Below, in pieces: positions 10,454 through 20,401 of a stretch of 27,516 nt of DNA. The notes under the pieces were generated by a model, which made no database searches, was not told the DNA's origin, and was given only the letters and a program-made list of their open reading frames with translations. The stretch spans positions 1 through 27,516 of the forward strand of contig JANBPK010001137.1 of NCBI GenBank assembly GCA_027579435.1, written 5' to 3'. The translations under genes were made by a program, and so were the position numbers. Source of the DNA: Candolleomyces eurysporus (Eukaryota > Basidiomycota > Agaricomycetes > Agaricales > Psathyrellaceae). Each line of letters opens with the position of its first letter. Position 1 is the stretch's first letter.

Positions 10454-12150
10454 TCAAGCTTGATGCTGGAGCCTGGAATTGAGACCATCGCTGACTAAAC
10501 GGTCTGACTGTGTTTGAGCCTGCCTAGAGTTTGCGAACACGACAAGCGTAGACCCGATTTCCTGAGTCCTTCTTCCCTCTACTTTCATCGTCATAAGGAG
10601 AAGACGCCCCGCAAAAATGGGCGGTATGAGTACTGAGGTCCTGGGCAGAAGATTGATATCAAATCAAAAGAGTAAGACTGAATGTAGACTTACGCATCGA
10701 GTACGCCGTACTTGTCCTGAACCTAAGCGTGGCATCATGAAATGACCACTTTACGCATGAGAACAACGAATTTGCTGTCGATCGAAAGCGCGGGTAAGAC
10801 GTACCGGAAAGCCAGGGATATAGACCAGCATAACAAACAAGCGTTCGACTAGTTTCAATTGTAATAATCACAATCACTCATTTAGCTTCGATTTCGTTGG
10901 AAAGTCTACTCTGACTCACTGAACAGGGAGATATAGTAAATCCCTCCCTCCCTCCTCACGATGTTGAGCAAGGTGCTGTTCTCCCTCCGATATCGTACAA
11001 AAAAACGTGTAAAATGCCAGGGAAAACACCACTAAAGTACGTGTGTTTGAATGGGCTGTCAAATATGCCGTCATCGGTTTCAAGAGATCGGAACAGACGT
11101 ACGAGTTGTACCAGCAGCAGAGAGGCACCCTCTAATAGCTAAATATTTGTCGTCCACCGGTCTAAAGGCAAATGTGCATTGAAATCCAAGATGGTATAAA
11201 AGTGATTCGTGAGTAACTGTGAGCAAGGAGATAAGTGAAGTAAACCCTCCGGTTCTCCAGCTATGTGTAATGACCAAACCTTTAATTGAGGTAGCCCAAA
11301 GAATGTATAGCACAGAAACGGGACCTGTAAAAAGCTGTTGATATGAATAAGAGGAGAGTGGAGTTAGCATTGAAGGGATGCTTCCACTGGGATGTAGATG
11401 TACCAGGTATGTGACCACTATGCAGACTAAAATTCGCCGATTGGCTCCCACAAGAGCATACAGGCAAATCACCATCGAAACTGACCGAGTTAGAAGACAG
11501 AAGTGGTTGGTGAGCGTCAAGTCAGCTAGATTAAAATTTCAGACCTTCTGTACAGTGACTTGTGACCTGGGCTGCGACTGTAAGGAACATGTATAACGCC
11601 GTGAGGGAGATGAATTCATCCAATGTCCCTGAAACTATTAGAATGGCGCGCGAGCTCACCCCCTGCAACGATTTGTAAAGCCCGGCAAGTCTGAGAGGTG
11701 AAAGCATGGACACAGAAGTCAGTTTCAAAAACCCAATGACGGCATCAGAGCAACGAACTGTTCGACCTGACCTTTGCATCCCATGGGGATGTGTAAATGC
11801 GAAGTTCCACTGCAAAGCGAAGGAGTTGATGAATCGAACCGAGTAGTTGAGAACTGACAGAATAGGTGACCTACGCGGCATGTAAGCAGCAAAAGATAGG
11901 AGAGAGGTATATCGGATGAGAAGGTATAACACCTTTCCAAGACTCCATCGTCTCGACCAGATTTCAATCACCTTCGTTCTACTTAGAGAAAGAAGGTAGA
12001 CGGGAAAGTGGATAAGACGTACATCTTCATCGAATGTCGTCAAAATATAATATATCTTATAAAATGTAAGCGAATGTCAGCCAAAAATGCTTGGGCTACC
12101 GCACAAATGCCACTGCCGCCGATACTGCGTTGCGTTACTGAGTAGTCGTG
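10454..12150 (-). CDS. DUF6533-type multi-pass membrane protein
   Basis: Recognised by the DUF6533 signature: a first helix ending SAAVAF (exon end 12105), then IYYILTTFDED (exon 12055-12023), then a W-rich exon 11971-11875 with IEIWSRRWSLGKVLYLLIRY. Further helices follow near 11600-11700 and 11300-11500. The C-terminal part has LVYIPGFP at an exon end, a 29-nt exon 10722-10694 (VQDKYGVLD), and a last exon 10640-10454 containing PPIFAGRLLLMTM and ending in TGA. Exons of 33, 97 and 29 nt recur exactly in the gene at 23889-25530. These proteins have about seven helices and are predicted to sit in the plasma membrane; their function is unknown. The first coding exon and start are not resolved; middle exon limits are approximate. 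Frames at both ends are intact, so it is probably functional. Confidence 0.75.
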
Positions 12151-12739
12151 ATGTGGTATGTGAATAGCTTAGAGCTTACGTTGAAAATACTATTCAGCAG
12201 TCATTATTAGCACTTCCTCGACGAATTGACAACTAGATTGGTACCTGGTATATGGTTTCATCAGCCAGATCTCTCATAGACAAGTTTATTGAAGACATCA
12301 GTTAATGAGATGAGAGAGTGAAAAGATGGAATGAAACACGGTAATCTGGCTATTTAATAGGGAGCTCTTGGGGGCTTTCATCAAATCAGTGTGGGGCCAA
12401 ACCTCTAGCTCTAGTTCTTCTGTACTGATCTCGCACGAGATAGGTTCGAATAGGCATCCTGGGGACAAACAGTAGACATAAAGATCTCTCCAGATTACAA
12501 TGCAACAATATGGGGAATGGAGATCTATTGGCGCTCATCTTCAGTCCTTGTGCCATTACTACCTACCGACCAACATCAGAAGTCTGATGGGAACCGTCGA
12601 AGAATATCTCGTGCACCTAGTACCGCCAGGTAACTCCCTTCGCTGCCTATTACAGCCCAATCAAAATCGAACAAGATTCACATAATGTGATCAGCGTCAG
12701 AAGGAGATTAACAATATTCGTCAACTGACGACCCCGACC
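12151..12739. other. Upstream region of the DUF6533 gene, no gene seen
   Basis: AT-rich in part. On the minus strand TATTAAATAG occurs at about 12350-12360 and may be a TATA element for the gene ending at 10454, though 200 bp is far. The rest shows no coding pattern I trust; the plus-strand open frame at 12500-12685 has no recognisable sequence. Confidence 0.4.
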
Positions 12740-13410
12740 TCGGAACAGTGCAAAAGACGTTGTTCGGTCCCAAATCATGGAAAACACAATACCTACTGAA
12801 TGAAGCACCTGGATCACAGCTGCAATCTTCTGCGGCGGGCCTGCAATAACGCGGCGACGTCCATCACTGGCTTCCGAATGCGTGTGGTTGCGTTCAAGAA
12901 GCTGTGCAAACGGTACTTGATCCCGCACTCTCTCCATGATCATGTCTCCAACAACGCGTTCGCAGGAGCGGCTCAGCGTCTTATAAGAATCGAAGTGCAG
13001 TAGAATGATAGCGTTCCATGAACTTGACGGTCACCTCAGTGGCTCCAGATCCAGATCCAGTTAACAACCGAGAGGTACTAGTCGTCGTTGCCAGCGACTG
13101 TTGCAACGTACTTGGGCGGAGGGGCTCTTTGTCCTTAATCATCGAAAGAACAAGTTGCCAACTCCCTTTTTCTGGGAACAAAGCCCCGGTACATCAGTCT
13201 TGATAGGAAGCCAGTAGAGTCAACAGGCGTTGGGTTGGGAAATACGGCAAGGACAAGGCCACCACTATCCGCGACAGTACTATCCGAGATGGTTTGAATG
13301 TCCCCGTAACGGCTGTGCAGCTCCAGAAGGGAATGACCTATCCGAATACGCGAGCGAGCGTGTCGACATCCTCCGAATGGTACGCTTCCGTCAAGGAAGT
13401 TCGCTTGAGA
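12740..13410 (-). pseudogene. Decayed fungal kinase-like gene
   Basis: Minus-strand blocks in family order: SLLELHSRYGDIQTISDS (13340), PTPVDSTGFLSRLMYRGFVP (13230-13170), a Ser/Thr linker and TEVTVKFMERYHSTALRFL (13050-12980), VVGDMIMERVRDQVPFAQL (12950-12890) and IAAVIQVLHSVGIVFSMIWD (12820-12770). The last corresponds to the catalytic-loop region of mushroom kinase-like proteins, where VLH...IVFGD is usual; the catalytic Asp and Asn are not found. Blocks are separated by frame changes that simple introns do not explain, and HRLL has become LRFL. Old pseudogene, paralogous to the fragment at 9080-9545. It lies on the same strand as the DUF6533 gene. Confidence 0.6.
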
Positions 13411-14765
13411 GAGAGTAGAGTTAAGACATAGCTCCATGAGCCCATGCAAACGGCTGCCGCAACACATGCTTTGGTAACACCTATGCCAAGGAGAATCACA
13501 GGGAAGTTGGTATGGTTGCGATACTCGTCGTGCTAATAAACATGGATGAGTTCAATCGCTAAAATGACTCACAAATTGTGCTGATATAATGAAAAATATT
13601 GAATCATAATGTTGAACTTCCTTCGAATGCAAAAGAATCGCAGTGTGTTTGACCACGGCCTGGTGGAGAGGGTCTCCACCGGGCCAAGGGCCAACATTAA
13701 CGTGCAAATGAAGGTTTGGCCACCAGACCGCGGGCAGCTTCGAATTGACCAGTGTCTAATGATTTTCAGACCACTTGGGCTGCTGAGTCTTTGAACGCGT
13801 CTTCGCAGCCGATAATCTTCGCATTCAGCTGTTGTTATGAGTAACGACGAGGAGGGGGTGAAAAGGAATGAAAGATTGAGTCCAAGTCCGTATCGCTATA
13901 TATCGTACCCTACTGCAGAATGTATACCCTACGAAATAGAAGACAAGTGGTGTACAAACATATGTAAATAGCGCTCGTGATCCGGAGCACTTACAACATC
14001 AGCAATCTTCCTTGAACGCGCAGCAAAATCAACGACGTTCTTCCATGGACCGGGGAAACGTGGACTGAATGGAGGTGGCCATGGACTGGTTGCAGGCGTG
14101 CGAGGGGTCGACGGAGACTCCGTTGACCTCGTACTATGTCTTGCGAGCGTAATGGGCCAGATCATCGTACTCCGTGACGGCTGACAAGGGCGACCAAGAA
14201 GGATAAAATTGTTTAGCACTTTCGATGACCTCCAAAGGGGAAGGTAAGATATGGTGACAATCGACCCCTCGCCTTGCTCGTGTTCGAATGGTCATATGAG
14301 GCATACTACTCGCCGCCGGGCAATCGAGCCATTTGGAAAATCATGGTAGTTGAACAGAGGAATCAGGGAAGGGAGCGGGGTGAACGTGACGCTAAAAGAT
14401 GGCATGAGTCATGGACCAGGAGGTGATCGAAGCTCCGACCAGGTTCCGATACTTACGGTTGTTGCAGGTCGATGCTACCACGTCTCACGCACACCATGTC
14501 CCGGTCAAACGACCTCCCTAGATGCATCCTCAGTGTTCGAGTTCTTAGGTTCTTTCAGCGATTTCGAGTCTCCATCCATGCACGTAAAAAACATGCTGAA
14601 AGGCTATCCAGGCTCTACCACAGCCCAGCTTTTCTCATAGTTGGCGAATCCCAGCTCTGATGACGACCCTGTCGCTCTCTCTCCAATTCTCTTTTTCCTT
14701 CGTCCAATCAATCTACGAGTTCAGTCTGAGCCTCCGCCTCTTGTACCATAATCTGCGTCCTTTAG
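13411..14765. other. Long stretch with only scraps of coding signal
   Basis: On the minus strand 14219-13995 reads SAKQFYPSWSPL and TEYDDLAHYARK, then a stop, then YEVNGVSVDPSHACNQ, which looks like an eroded exon of an unknown protein. Near 13640-13740 the same strand gives FICTLMLALGPVETL. Neither is recognised. The plus strand frame at 14350-14640 has no protein-like pattern. No repeat was noticed. Confidence 0.3.
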
Positions 14766-16494
14766 AAGATCTCGAATATTATGTGGTCATCGTCTCCGCT
14801 CCACCATAATCAAGGTTCGTCTCAATCTCATCTCCTCGTGTCCGAGTCTGTATCTGACGCTCTCTCCCAGTACACGGCACGAAAGGTGGCTTCAAAGACA
14901 TCGAACCCGAGCTCATTCTCTCCCACGTCCTCCACGACGCCTACGNAAAAAGTCTCCCTCGACCCAAACTCATTGACGAAATCGCTGTCAGCAACGTCCT
15001 CCCACCTNGGGGGAGGTGCTTTCCCTTCTTTTATGGCCTCTCTGCATGCTAGAATCCGCGTCGAGACCGACATCAAAATTGTCAATAGGAAGTAATCGTC
15101 TGGGCCGATGGTCATACTCAAATTGTGAAGGAGATCAAAGCTGGGCAGATCAAAATTGGTATTGGTGAGTACTAGACTACTAGTCGCCGTCTCGACTTTC
15201 ACCGTGAACCCCGGCAATAGCGTTGGTTTCCCNAAAAAAAGATTATTATTCATTCCGTCATCCATCCCTTCGCCCCTCATCGACATGTTGACCCCTTTTC
15301 CTTACTTCTAGGTGCCTGTGCCAAACCTATGACGACGGCTTTGGCTACGGCTCGGGCGCCATGTCCTCCATCTCAGACAAGGTTCTCACCAACCCCGACG
15401 CCGAAGGCTGCTTGTTGCCTATGGGCATCACCTCTGAAAATGTGGCTGCCTCGGAAAGCATTGCCCATGCCACCCCATATGCCTTTGCCGTCCACTCCTT
15501 TTCAAAGCCCAATGCATCCCAGAAAGCCAGCAAATTCAAGGACAAGATTGCACCCATCAAAGTGAAGTGGGGGGACCCCATGACCGAGTAGGAGAAGGAG
15601 GTATTGATCGATTGACATGATGGGATTAGGGACGGTGTTACCCCAGAGAGTCTGGGCAAATTGAAGCCGGCTTTCAAGAAAGATGGTAGTACGCGTGCTG
15701 GTGAGTGGCTCCTCTCTTGCTTCTTGTCTCTCCTCCACAGCTGATGTTCTCGTCCTCCTCCAAGTAATGTATCGCAAGTTTCCGATGGCGCCGCAGCCGT
15801 ACTCCTCACTAAGCATTCTACCGCCAAACGTCTCGGCATCTCTATCCTCGGCAAATTCGTCACTAGTGCTGTTACCAGTGTCCCTCCCAAGATCACAGTT
15901 GTCAGACCTGCATATGCCATCCCCAAAGCACTTAGACTGCTTGGGCTGAGCCTGGAGGATATCGATTTTTACGAGATCAATGAGGCGTTTGCAAGTCAGG
16001 TCATTATGGGTGTTCGGCATTTGGGCATTGGGGAGGAGAAGGTCAGTTGCTTTATTTTGACGTCGATTCTCCTTTCGCTTCTTCCTTCGCTTCCCCTGGT
16101 TCTTGTCGATTACTTTTCGATTCAACGTACTCTTTCAATATTTTTCCAATCCCACCTTCTTTCGTCGTTCTTGGCCTATTCTATAGTCTCCCGATTCGTT
16201 GATCCCAGTGGGGAGTCTGTTGATTCCCCTGGTTTCTCCTCCCCTCCCCTAGTTCTCTCCTCTCTTATATTCTCTCTTTCTCTCTCTGTCACGTCCCCCA
16301 TGCTAACCTTGTTTCTCGCAGGTCAACATTAACGGAGGCGCCATCGCCATTGGAAACCCCTTGTTTGCACTGGCGCTCGTCAAGTCGCAACTGGCCTCTC
16401 GATTGTGAAGCAGACTGGTGGACGCGTCTTCGTTACGAGTATGTATATTGGCAGTGGGATGGGTATGGCCGCTGTGGTCGCTAGTGAGCATTGA
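14766..16494 (+). pseudogene. 3-ketoacyl-CoA thiolase (acetyl-CoA C-acyltransferase) pseudogene
   Basis: In order on the plus strand: VVIVSA (14783), HGTKGGFKDIEPELILSHVL (frame 2, about 14875-14935), LIDEIAVSNVLPP, GGGAFPSF..., KAGQIKIGIG before a GTGAGT donor, MTT then GFGYGSGAMSSISD, LLPMGITSENVAA (15415-15453), GVTPESLGKLKPAFKKDGS, AYAIPKALRLLGLSLEDID, the intact NEAF motif (15979-15990), INGGAIAIG (16325-16354), then GLSIVKQTGGRVFVTSMYIG to TGA 16492-16494. This is the peroxisomal/mitochondrial beta-oxidation thiolase family, over nearly its full length. At least three frameshifts and stops at 15093-15095 and 15589-15591 break it. The catalytic Cys codon is a stop, the GHP His is Asn (16355-16357), and the second active-site Cys is Tyr (16444-16446). 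Introns, including a 280-nt pyrimidine-rich one (16042-16321), are still visible, so this is a decayed gene and not a processed copy. Confidence 0.9.
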
Positions 16495-17474
16495 GCATTT
16501 CGAGTTAGTTAATGAACGAGTGAGGCTGTATATTATGATTCCTATTGGAAAAGTAGCGGGTTCTTCTCCCTTGCGCTTTGGACTACATTGTACAATGAGT
16601 CGGGTTGTGTTTTTGTTGACTTTCTTTCCTTCCCGAATGTAGTACTGCGGGCATCGATGTTATCACCGTTTGTGGTAGCATTGTCGCCTGCTCACGTCCT
16701 GCTTTGAAAGGGGGCACCAACCAGTGGAGTGGAATCGTAACTGTAGTCTCAACTGCAGTGGCGTACACCTACTAGGCCGACCTTTCTGCTCCAGATCTAC
16801 TCGTCGGATGCAGACAATGGAAGCTATTGTCTCCGACAAGGAAGCGTCCCAGTTGGTCGGACTTTTGGATGTGCTCGGCATCATGGTACCTCCAGATATT
16901 GCCTCTTGCCTCCTCACCTCTATGTTCGTCCAACGCAATCCTCTCAAGTTTCTTAGGTTCTTGCCTTGCAAAACTGTTCTCCTTCCGGGTGTCTACATAC
17001 CCTTTCTGACTCTCTTTTGCACTACAATCGGCTCTATTTCCCTGAATCTCTTCTGGAGATCTTTGGCAACCCACCTAAATCCTGGACATCGTATTGCTAT
17101 CATTCTCCTGTTTATTGGGATTGCAGGTTGAACTGTAGCGTTATTTCTTGAATGGTCACCTTTTAGATGTTATCAACTTTTTGAAGTACAATGAGAAAAC
17201 GAGCTGAGGATATCTGACTGATAACGATGATAATGAAATCCCGTGCCCGTGAAAACCTCGAGTCGGGGACTGGCGCGCTGCAGCGCCGCTACCATTTATT
17301 GCGAATTGATGTATCTCCACCAGCGCGTCCTACGGCTCAGTGTTCGATTCCAGCCTTTTGCGTTTTTATTTTGAACAAACCTTCCTTTTTAGACATCCCA
17401 TTCAAATTTCCTTTTTGTCGATCCCCACTCCGCGAACGACTCTTTACGACCTTGAGTGAATATATTCCATTCAA
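16495..17474. other. Stretch without a recognised gene
   Basis: The plus strand is partly open: 16655-16770 reads IDVITVCGSIVACSRPALKG and 16800-17131 gives a hydrophobic frame with IASCLLTSMF and LFCTTIGSISLNLFW. Nothing matches a family I know and stops interrupt it, so I regard it as an eroded gene at best. Near 17340-17352 the sequence GTGTTCGATTCC resembles a pol III B box and is followed by T-runs (17368-17376), perhaps an outlying scrap of the tRNA-like array that starts at 17475. Confidence 0.35.
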
Positions 17475-17559
17475 TCGGGTATGGTGTAAAGGTAACACGT
17501 CCAATGGCTTCCGTCACGGTATGCATTCGGATATCGAGGTTCGATTCCTCGTGCTCGAG
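17475..17559 (+). ncRNA. tRNA-like module, compact 85-nt form
   Basis: Acceptor strands TCGGGTA (17475-17481) and TGCTCGA (17552-17558) pair over 7 bp with two G-U pairs; the D-stem GTGT/ACAC is perfect; the T-arm CGAGG-TTCGATT-CCTCG is perfect. A box TGGTGTAAAGG (17482-17492) and B box GGTTCGATTCC (17538-17548) match consensus. Between D-arm and T-arm lie 32 nt that fold as TCC-AATG against CATT-C-GGA with an inner CCG-TCA-CGG hairpin instead of a normal anticodon arm with U33. A run of seven T (17590-17596) lies some 30 nt downstream. It is therefore a tRNA-derived unit and not a normal tRNA; an intron-containing tRNA I cannot decode is the alternative. Confidence 0.7.
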
Positions 17560-17765
17560 GCCTCTTACAAAATAAACTGCAGGACTGANTTTTTTTGTGC
17601 GCAATCGTGACCAACAGTGACGCTGCCGAATTTAGATCTGGTTGAAATACGTCATGTTCGTGGTCGTCGACAGCCTCAAGGAGTCAGGGCAGGTAGGGAT
17701 GGGAAGACAGCATGCCTGAATATCCCTAGGTTCGAAAACGTAACATGNAAAAAAGCAGCCCGCAT

Positions 17766-17919
17766 ATCGAGCACAGGGAATCGAACCCTGACAACTGTGC
17801 TCCCACTATGGATAGCGCCATGAGCACAGAGCGATCCCCGGATATCTCGCAAACGCCACCCACGGCTAAGTCCATAGCTTCGAGGAACAACGGACGTGCT
17901 ACCTTTACACCATGCCCGA
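17766..17919 (-). ncRNA. tRNA-like module 1
   Basis: 5' half TCGGGCA with A box TGGTGTAAAGG (17912-17902) and GTAGCACGTCC; 3' half GTCAGGGTTCGATTCCCTG with perfect B box (17787-17777) and TGCTCGA (17773-17767). The acceptor strands pair over 7 bp with one G-U. The centre is about 98 nt instead of about 17, and its ends contain CTATGGA and TCCATAG, a perfect 7-bp stem. Downstream on this strand is TTTTTT (17754-17749), a pol III terminator. Confidence 0.72.
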
Positions 17920-18338
17920 AGTTAAAGACATCGATAGTTGAATACAGCTGAAAAGCGTGAGAGCACTCAAGGTCCGGTGACCGCCTAGTTTAGACGCTCA
18001 AACAGAACAAGTTTTGAACTCGAAACAGGGAATCGAACACTATAAACCAATTCTCGTCTTAATCAAGACGCTCATCACCTTTGACGAGCTTACCAACAGT
18101 GTCTGTCCCATGAACAGGCCCATAGCCTCATGCAGTGGAATGTACTACCTTAAGGATATGGTCAAAGCCATAGACATTGAGAACTGATTCAACATTGAAC
18201 GTGGGAGGGCTGTAGAGGGCAATGACCGCCGTAGTAGACGCTCAGGAATAACGAGGACGAAACGAGCTCGAGTGCCAAAGTCACAGGGAGTCGAACCACT
18301 ATCTCTACTCACTTCTTTTGCGTAGGGATTGGAAACCA

Positions 18339-18477
18339 TGTTTCACAAAATCACAGAATCTCGCTATGGCCTGGCAGATCAGGAGCTCAAAATCAAGGAA
18401 CGTCAGAAGGGGAGTGGGGCGATGGTGACAGCGACCGTGTACGATGACATAGTGAAGCAAGGGTCAGCGGCTGCGTA
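18339..18477 (+). other. Possible orphan exon inside the array
   Basis: An ATG at 18339 opens a protein-like frame (MFHKITESRYGLADQELKIK, later GAMVTATVYDDIVKQ) that ends at a strong GTAAGT donor at 18476. Later on the same strand, 18800-18979 contains MVSDIEERLRFPLELDRYVP, which could be a following exon, but the link is not demonstrable. The sequence faintly recalls small beta-rich basidiomycete proteins such as DUF6593; I would not name it. Confidence 0.3.
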
Positions 18478-19031
18478 AGTCTTCATTGGTGGCATGATCT
18501 AGCCGTCTCTCGCTTCATTAATGAGTTCTGTCACTCCTGGATAATCGTAGTCATCTCTCCAATATTGCTAGTCATTCGCTTCTCATGACTAGCCTACAAG
18601 TAGTAAGAAGAGTGACCCAGAAAGCTGTGCCGGTACTCGTATACTCAAATCAGAGGACAGAAAAAAAACACAGCCTCCATATCACTGCGTCAGCGATTGT
18701 TTCGATCACAGAACCAAGCGTCACGCCTTACTCCAGCCTGAACCTGTATGTTCGGGTCTTCGGCTAGTGAAGCGCGTGTCTGATGTGTTATGCTCACTGG
18801 ATCTTATAGTTATTTTTTCAGATGCGCAGGAAGCCATGTCATTTCTCCGGATGAATAGACTCCATTCAATCTGCTCCGGAGGGTGCATGGTATCTGTCAT
18901 GGTATCTGATATTGAGGAGAGACTCCGTTTCCCACTTGAACTCGATCGGTATGTGCCCACTGCGCCCATCCTCATTTAGCTATCCCTATTTTCGAGAACG
19001 TAATATTGAAAAAGAACAAAATAACTTGCAT

Positions 19032-19200
19032 GTCGAGCACAGGGAATCGAACCCTGACCACCCGTCATGGAGTACTAAGGAAATTACACGGTGCCCAGGT
19101 TCCATTAGCCCCCCACTTTGGTGAGCCCAAACACAGGGCTCCCCCGTGCAATCAATCCCAGAGTCCCTCCAAGGACGTGCTACCTTTACACCATGCCCGA
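19032..19200 (-). ncRNA. tRNA-like module 2
   Basis: Same halves as module 1: TGCCCGA at 19194-19200 on the plus strand (5' acceptor strand), A box at about 19193-19183, B box 19053-19043, TGCTCGA at 19039-19033. The centre is about 113 nt and differs from the other modules; its ends show no convincing long stem. TTCTTTTTC follows on the minus strand around 19015. Confidence 0.7.
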
Positions 19201-19428
19201 AGCCATAGACATTAGAATTAATTGCGCATATGAACGTGGGAGAGCCATTTGGTGACCTCCGACCGAAGACGCCCGGAGAAAACAAATTCGAAAACAGGGA
19301 ATCGAACCCTGACATCCTGGCGCGAGGTGAGCAATTTGGTGGCCCCCGGAGATCAGGTCCACACATTTGAACGCCGGATGGCAAATGAGTCTGGTGGAGT
19401 TGAGAGGCTCAAATAAAACAAGCTCGAA

Positions 19429-19613
19429 ATCGAGCACAGGGAATCGAACCCTGACATCCCTGACGACAATATGGGTCTCAGACCCAGGGTAGAAAAGACG
19501 CTGCCAGGGGTACGCCCATCTTTGATGTAACGCACAGACAGCGCCTCCTCCTAAAGGCAAATTAAACCCATACTGTCGCCCGGTGGGACGTGCTACCTTT
19601 ACACTATGCCCGA
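19429..19613 (-). ncRNA. tRNA-like module 3
   Basis: 5' half TCGGGCATAGTGTAAAGG (A box 19606-19596), GTAGCACGTCC; 3' half with perfect B box (19450-19440) and TGCTCGA (19436-19430). The centre is about 129 nt, its ends carrying CGACAGTATGGGT and ACCCATATTGTCG, which pair over 13 positions with one G-U. The 3' end runs into GCTCGATTTCGAGC, a small hairpin, and then TTTTATTT, a likely terminator. Confidence 0.72.
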
Positions 19614-19710
19614 AGCCATAGACATTAGAGTTAATCGCACATATGAACGTGGGAGAGCTATTTATACAGTATCGTGACATCCAACCGAAGACGCCCGGAC
19701 AAAACAAGTT

Positions 19711-19830
19711 CGAACACAGGGAACCGAACTCTGATACTCTGCCGCGAGGTGGTCAATTCCACAAAGATGGCCCCTAGGTATATTCCCAACTCCCTCTCGC
19801 GGGGGCGTGTTAGTTTTACACTACGCCCGA
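19711..19830 (-). ncRNA. tRNA-like module 4, degenerate
   Basis: Both boxes are recognisable but eroded: A-box region AGTGTAAAACTAA (about 19823-19811) and B-box region AGTTCGGTTCC (19730-19720). The centre is shorter than in the others. Probably inactive. Confidence 0.5.
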
Positions 19831-19924
19831 TGTCACAGACATTGAGGGCCAATTCCACAGATTTGAATGTTGGAGGGCAAGTGAGTCTGGTGGATTTGAG
19901 AGCTTCAAATAAAACAAGCTCGAA

Positions 19925-20106
19925 ATCGAGCACAGGGAATCGAACCCTGACAAGCCCTATCGACGCTATGGATCCAGTCTCTGATAACACGCTTTTGGAC
20001 TTACGCCTATCAACGGTCAACGCCTTCGACGAACGTACATCCAGCGTCCAGTCAGGACTATCGAACCCACAGCCTCAGGGACGTGCTACCTTTACACTAT
20101 GCCCGA
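19925..20106 (-). ncRNA. tRNA-like module 5
   Basis: 5' half TCGGGCATAGTGTAAAGG (A box 20099-20089) with GTAGCACGTCC; perfect B box 19946-19936; TGCTCGA 19932-19926. The centre is about 126 nt; its ends GCTGTGGGTTCG and TGGATCCATAGC pair over 12 positions with four G-U pairs. Followed by GCTCGATTTCGAGC and TTTTATTT as in module 3. Confidence 0.72.
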
Positions 20107-20401
20107 ATCCATAGACATTCAGATTTGGGTCATATGAACGTGGAACTTGGCCGATGACCTCCGAATTGCCGCCTTTGGGAGGACATGTCGATGGGATCCA
20201 CCTCTTTCTATTCATCGAATAGGATAGATTGTCATAGCATGCTGCGGTCCCACCCATACACAGAGAACAGATAAGGTAATGAATGTCCTCTTGCAGCGCG
20301 AGGCATGAGCTGAACTTGAACGCTCTGGTCTCTGGTCGATGATTTGCAATGGAGGCCTTCGAGTTCGCTACTCCGGCTATGTACATTGATTGAAGGCTCT
20401 T

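Larger units (their letters stand above)
17766..20160 (-). repeat. Array of tRNA-like repeats with variable centres
   Basis: At least eight related units lie head to tail on the minus strand, 140-280 bp apart where contiguous; better-kept ones are listed separately. Besides the tRNA-like halves, the links between units are related: upstream of each 5' half, minus-strand reading has CCCACGTTCATATG... and AATGTCTATGGC, and further out GCGTCTTCGGTCGG-like DNA. Degenerate units without clear boxes occur at about 18015-18175 (eroded halves at both ends) and from 18285; a unit at 19290-19310 keeps the B box but has lost its 5' half. The stretch 18480-19020 interrupts the array with unrelated sequence. 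Confidence 0.75.

Noticed and set aside
11378..11596. Plus-strand open frame in the middle of the DUF6533 region.
   Set aside because: Antisense to hydrophobic exons of the membrane-protein gene.
17766..17919. A normal tRNA gene with a long intron.
   Set aside because: No consistent anticodon loop or anticodon stem can be drawn across modules, and the sequence after CACGTCC differs in every unit. It is not fully excluded for single modules.
17766..20106. CRISPR-like array (constant parts alternating with variable parts).
   Set aside because: The organism is a fungus, the constant parts are tRNA halves with pol III boxes, and spacing is irregular; no cas genes.
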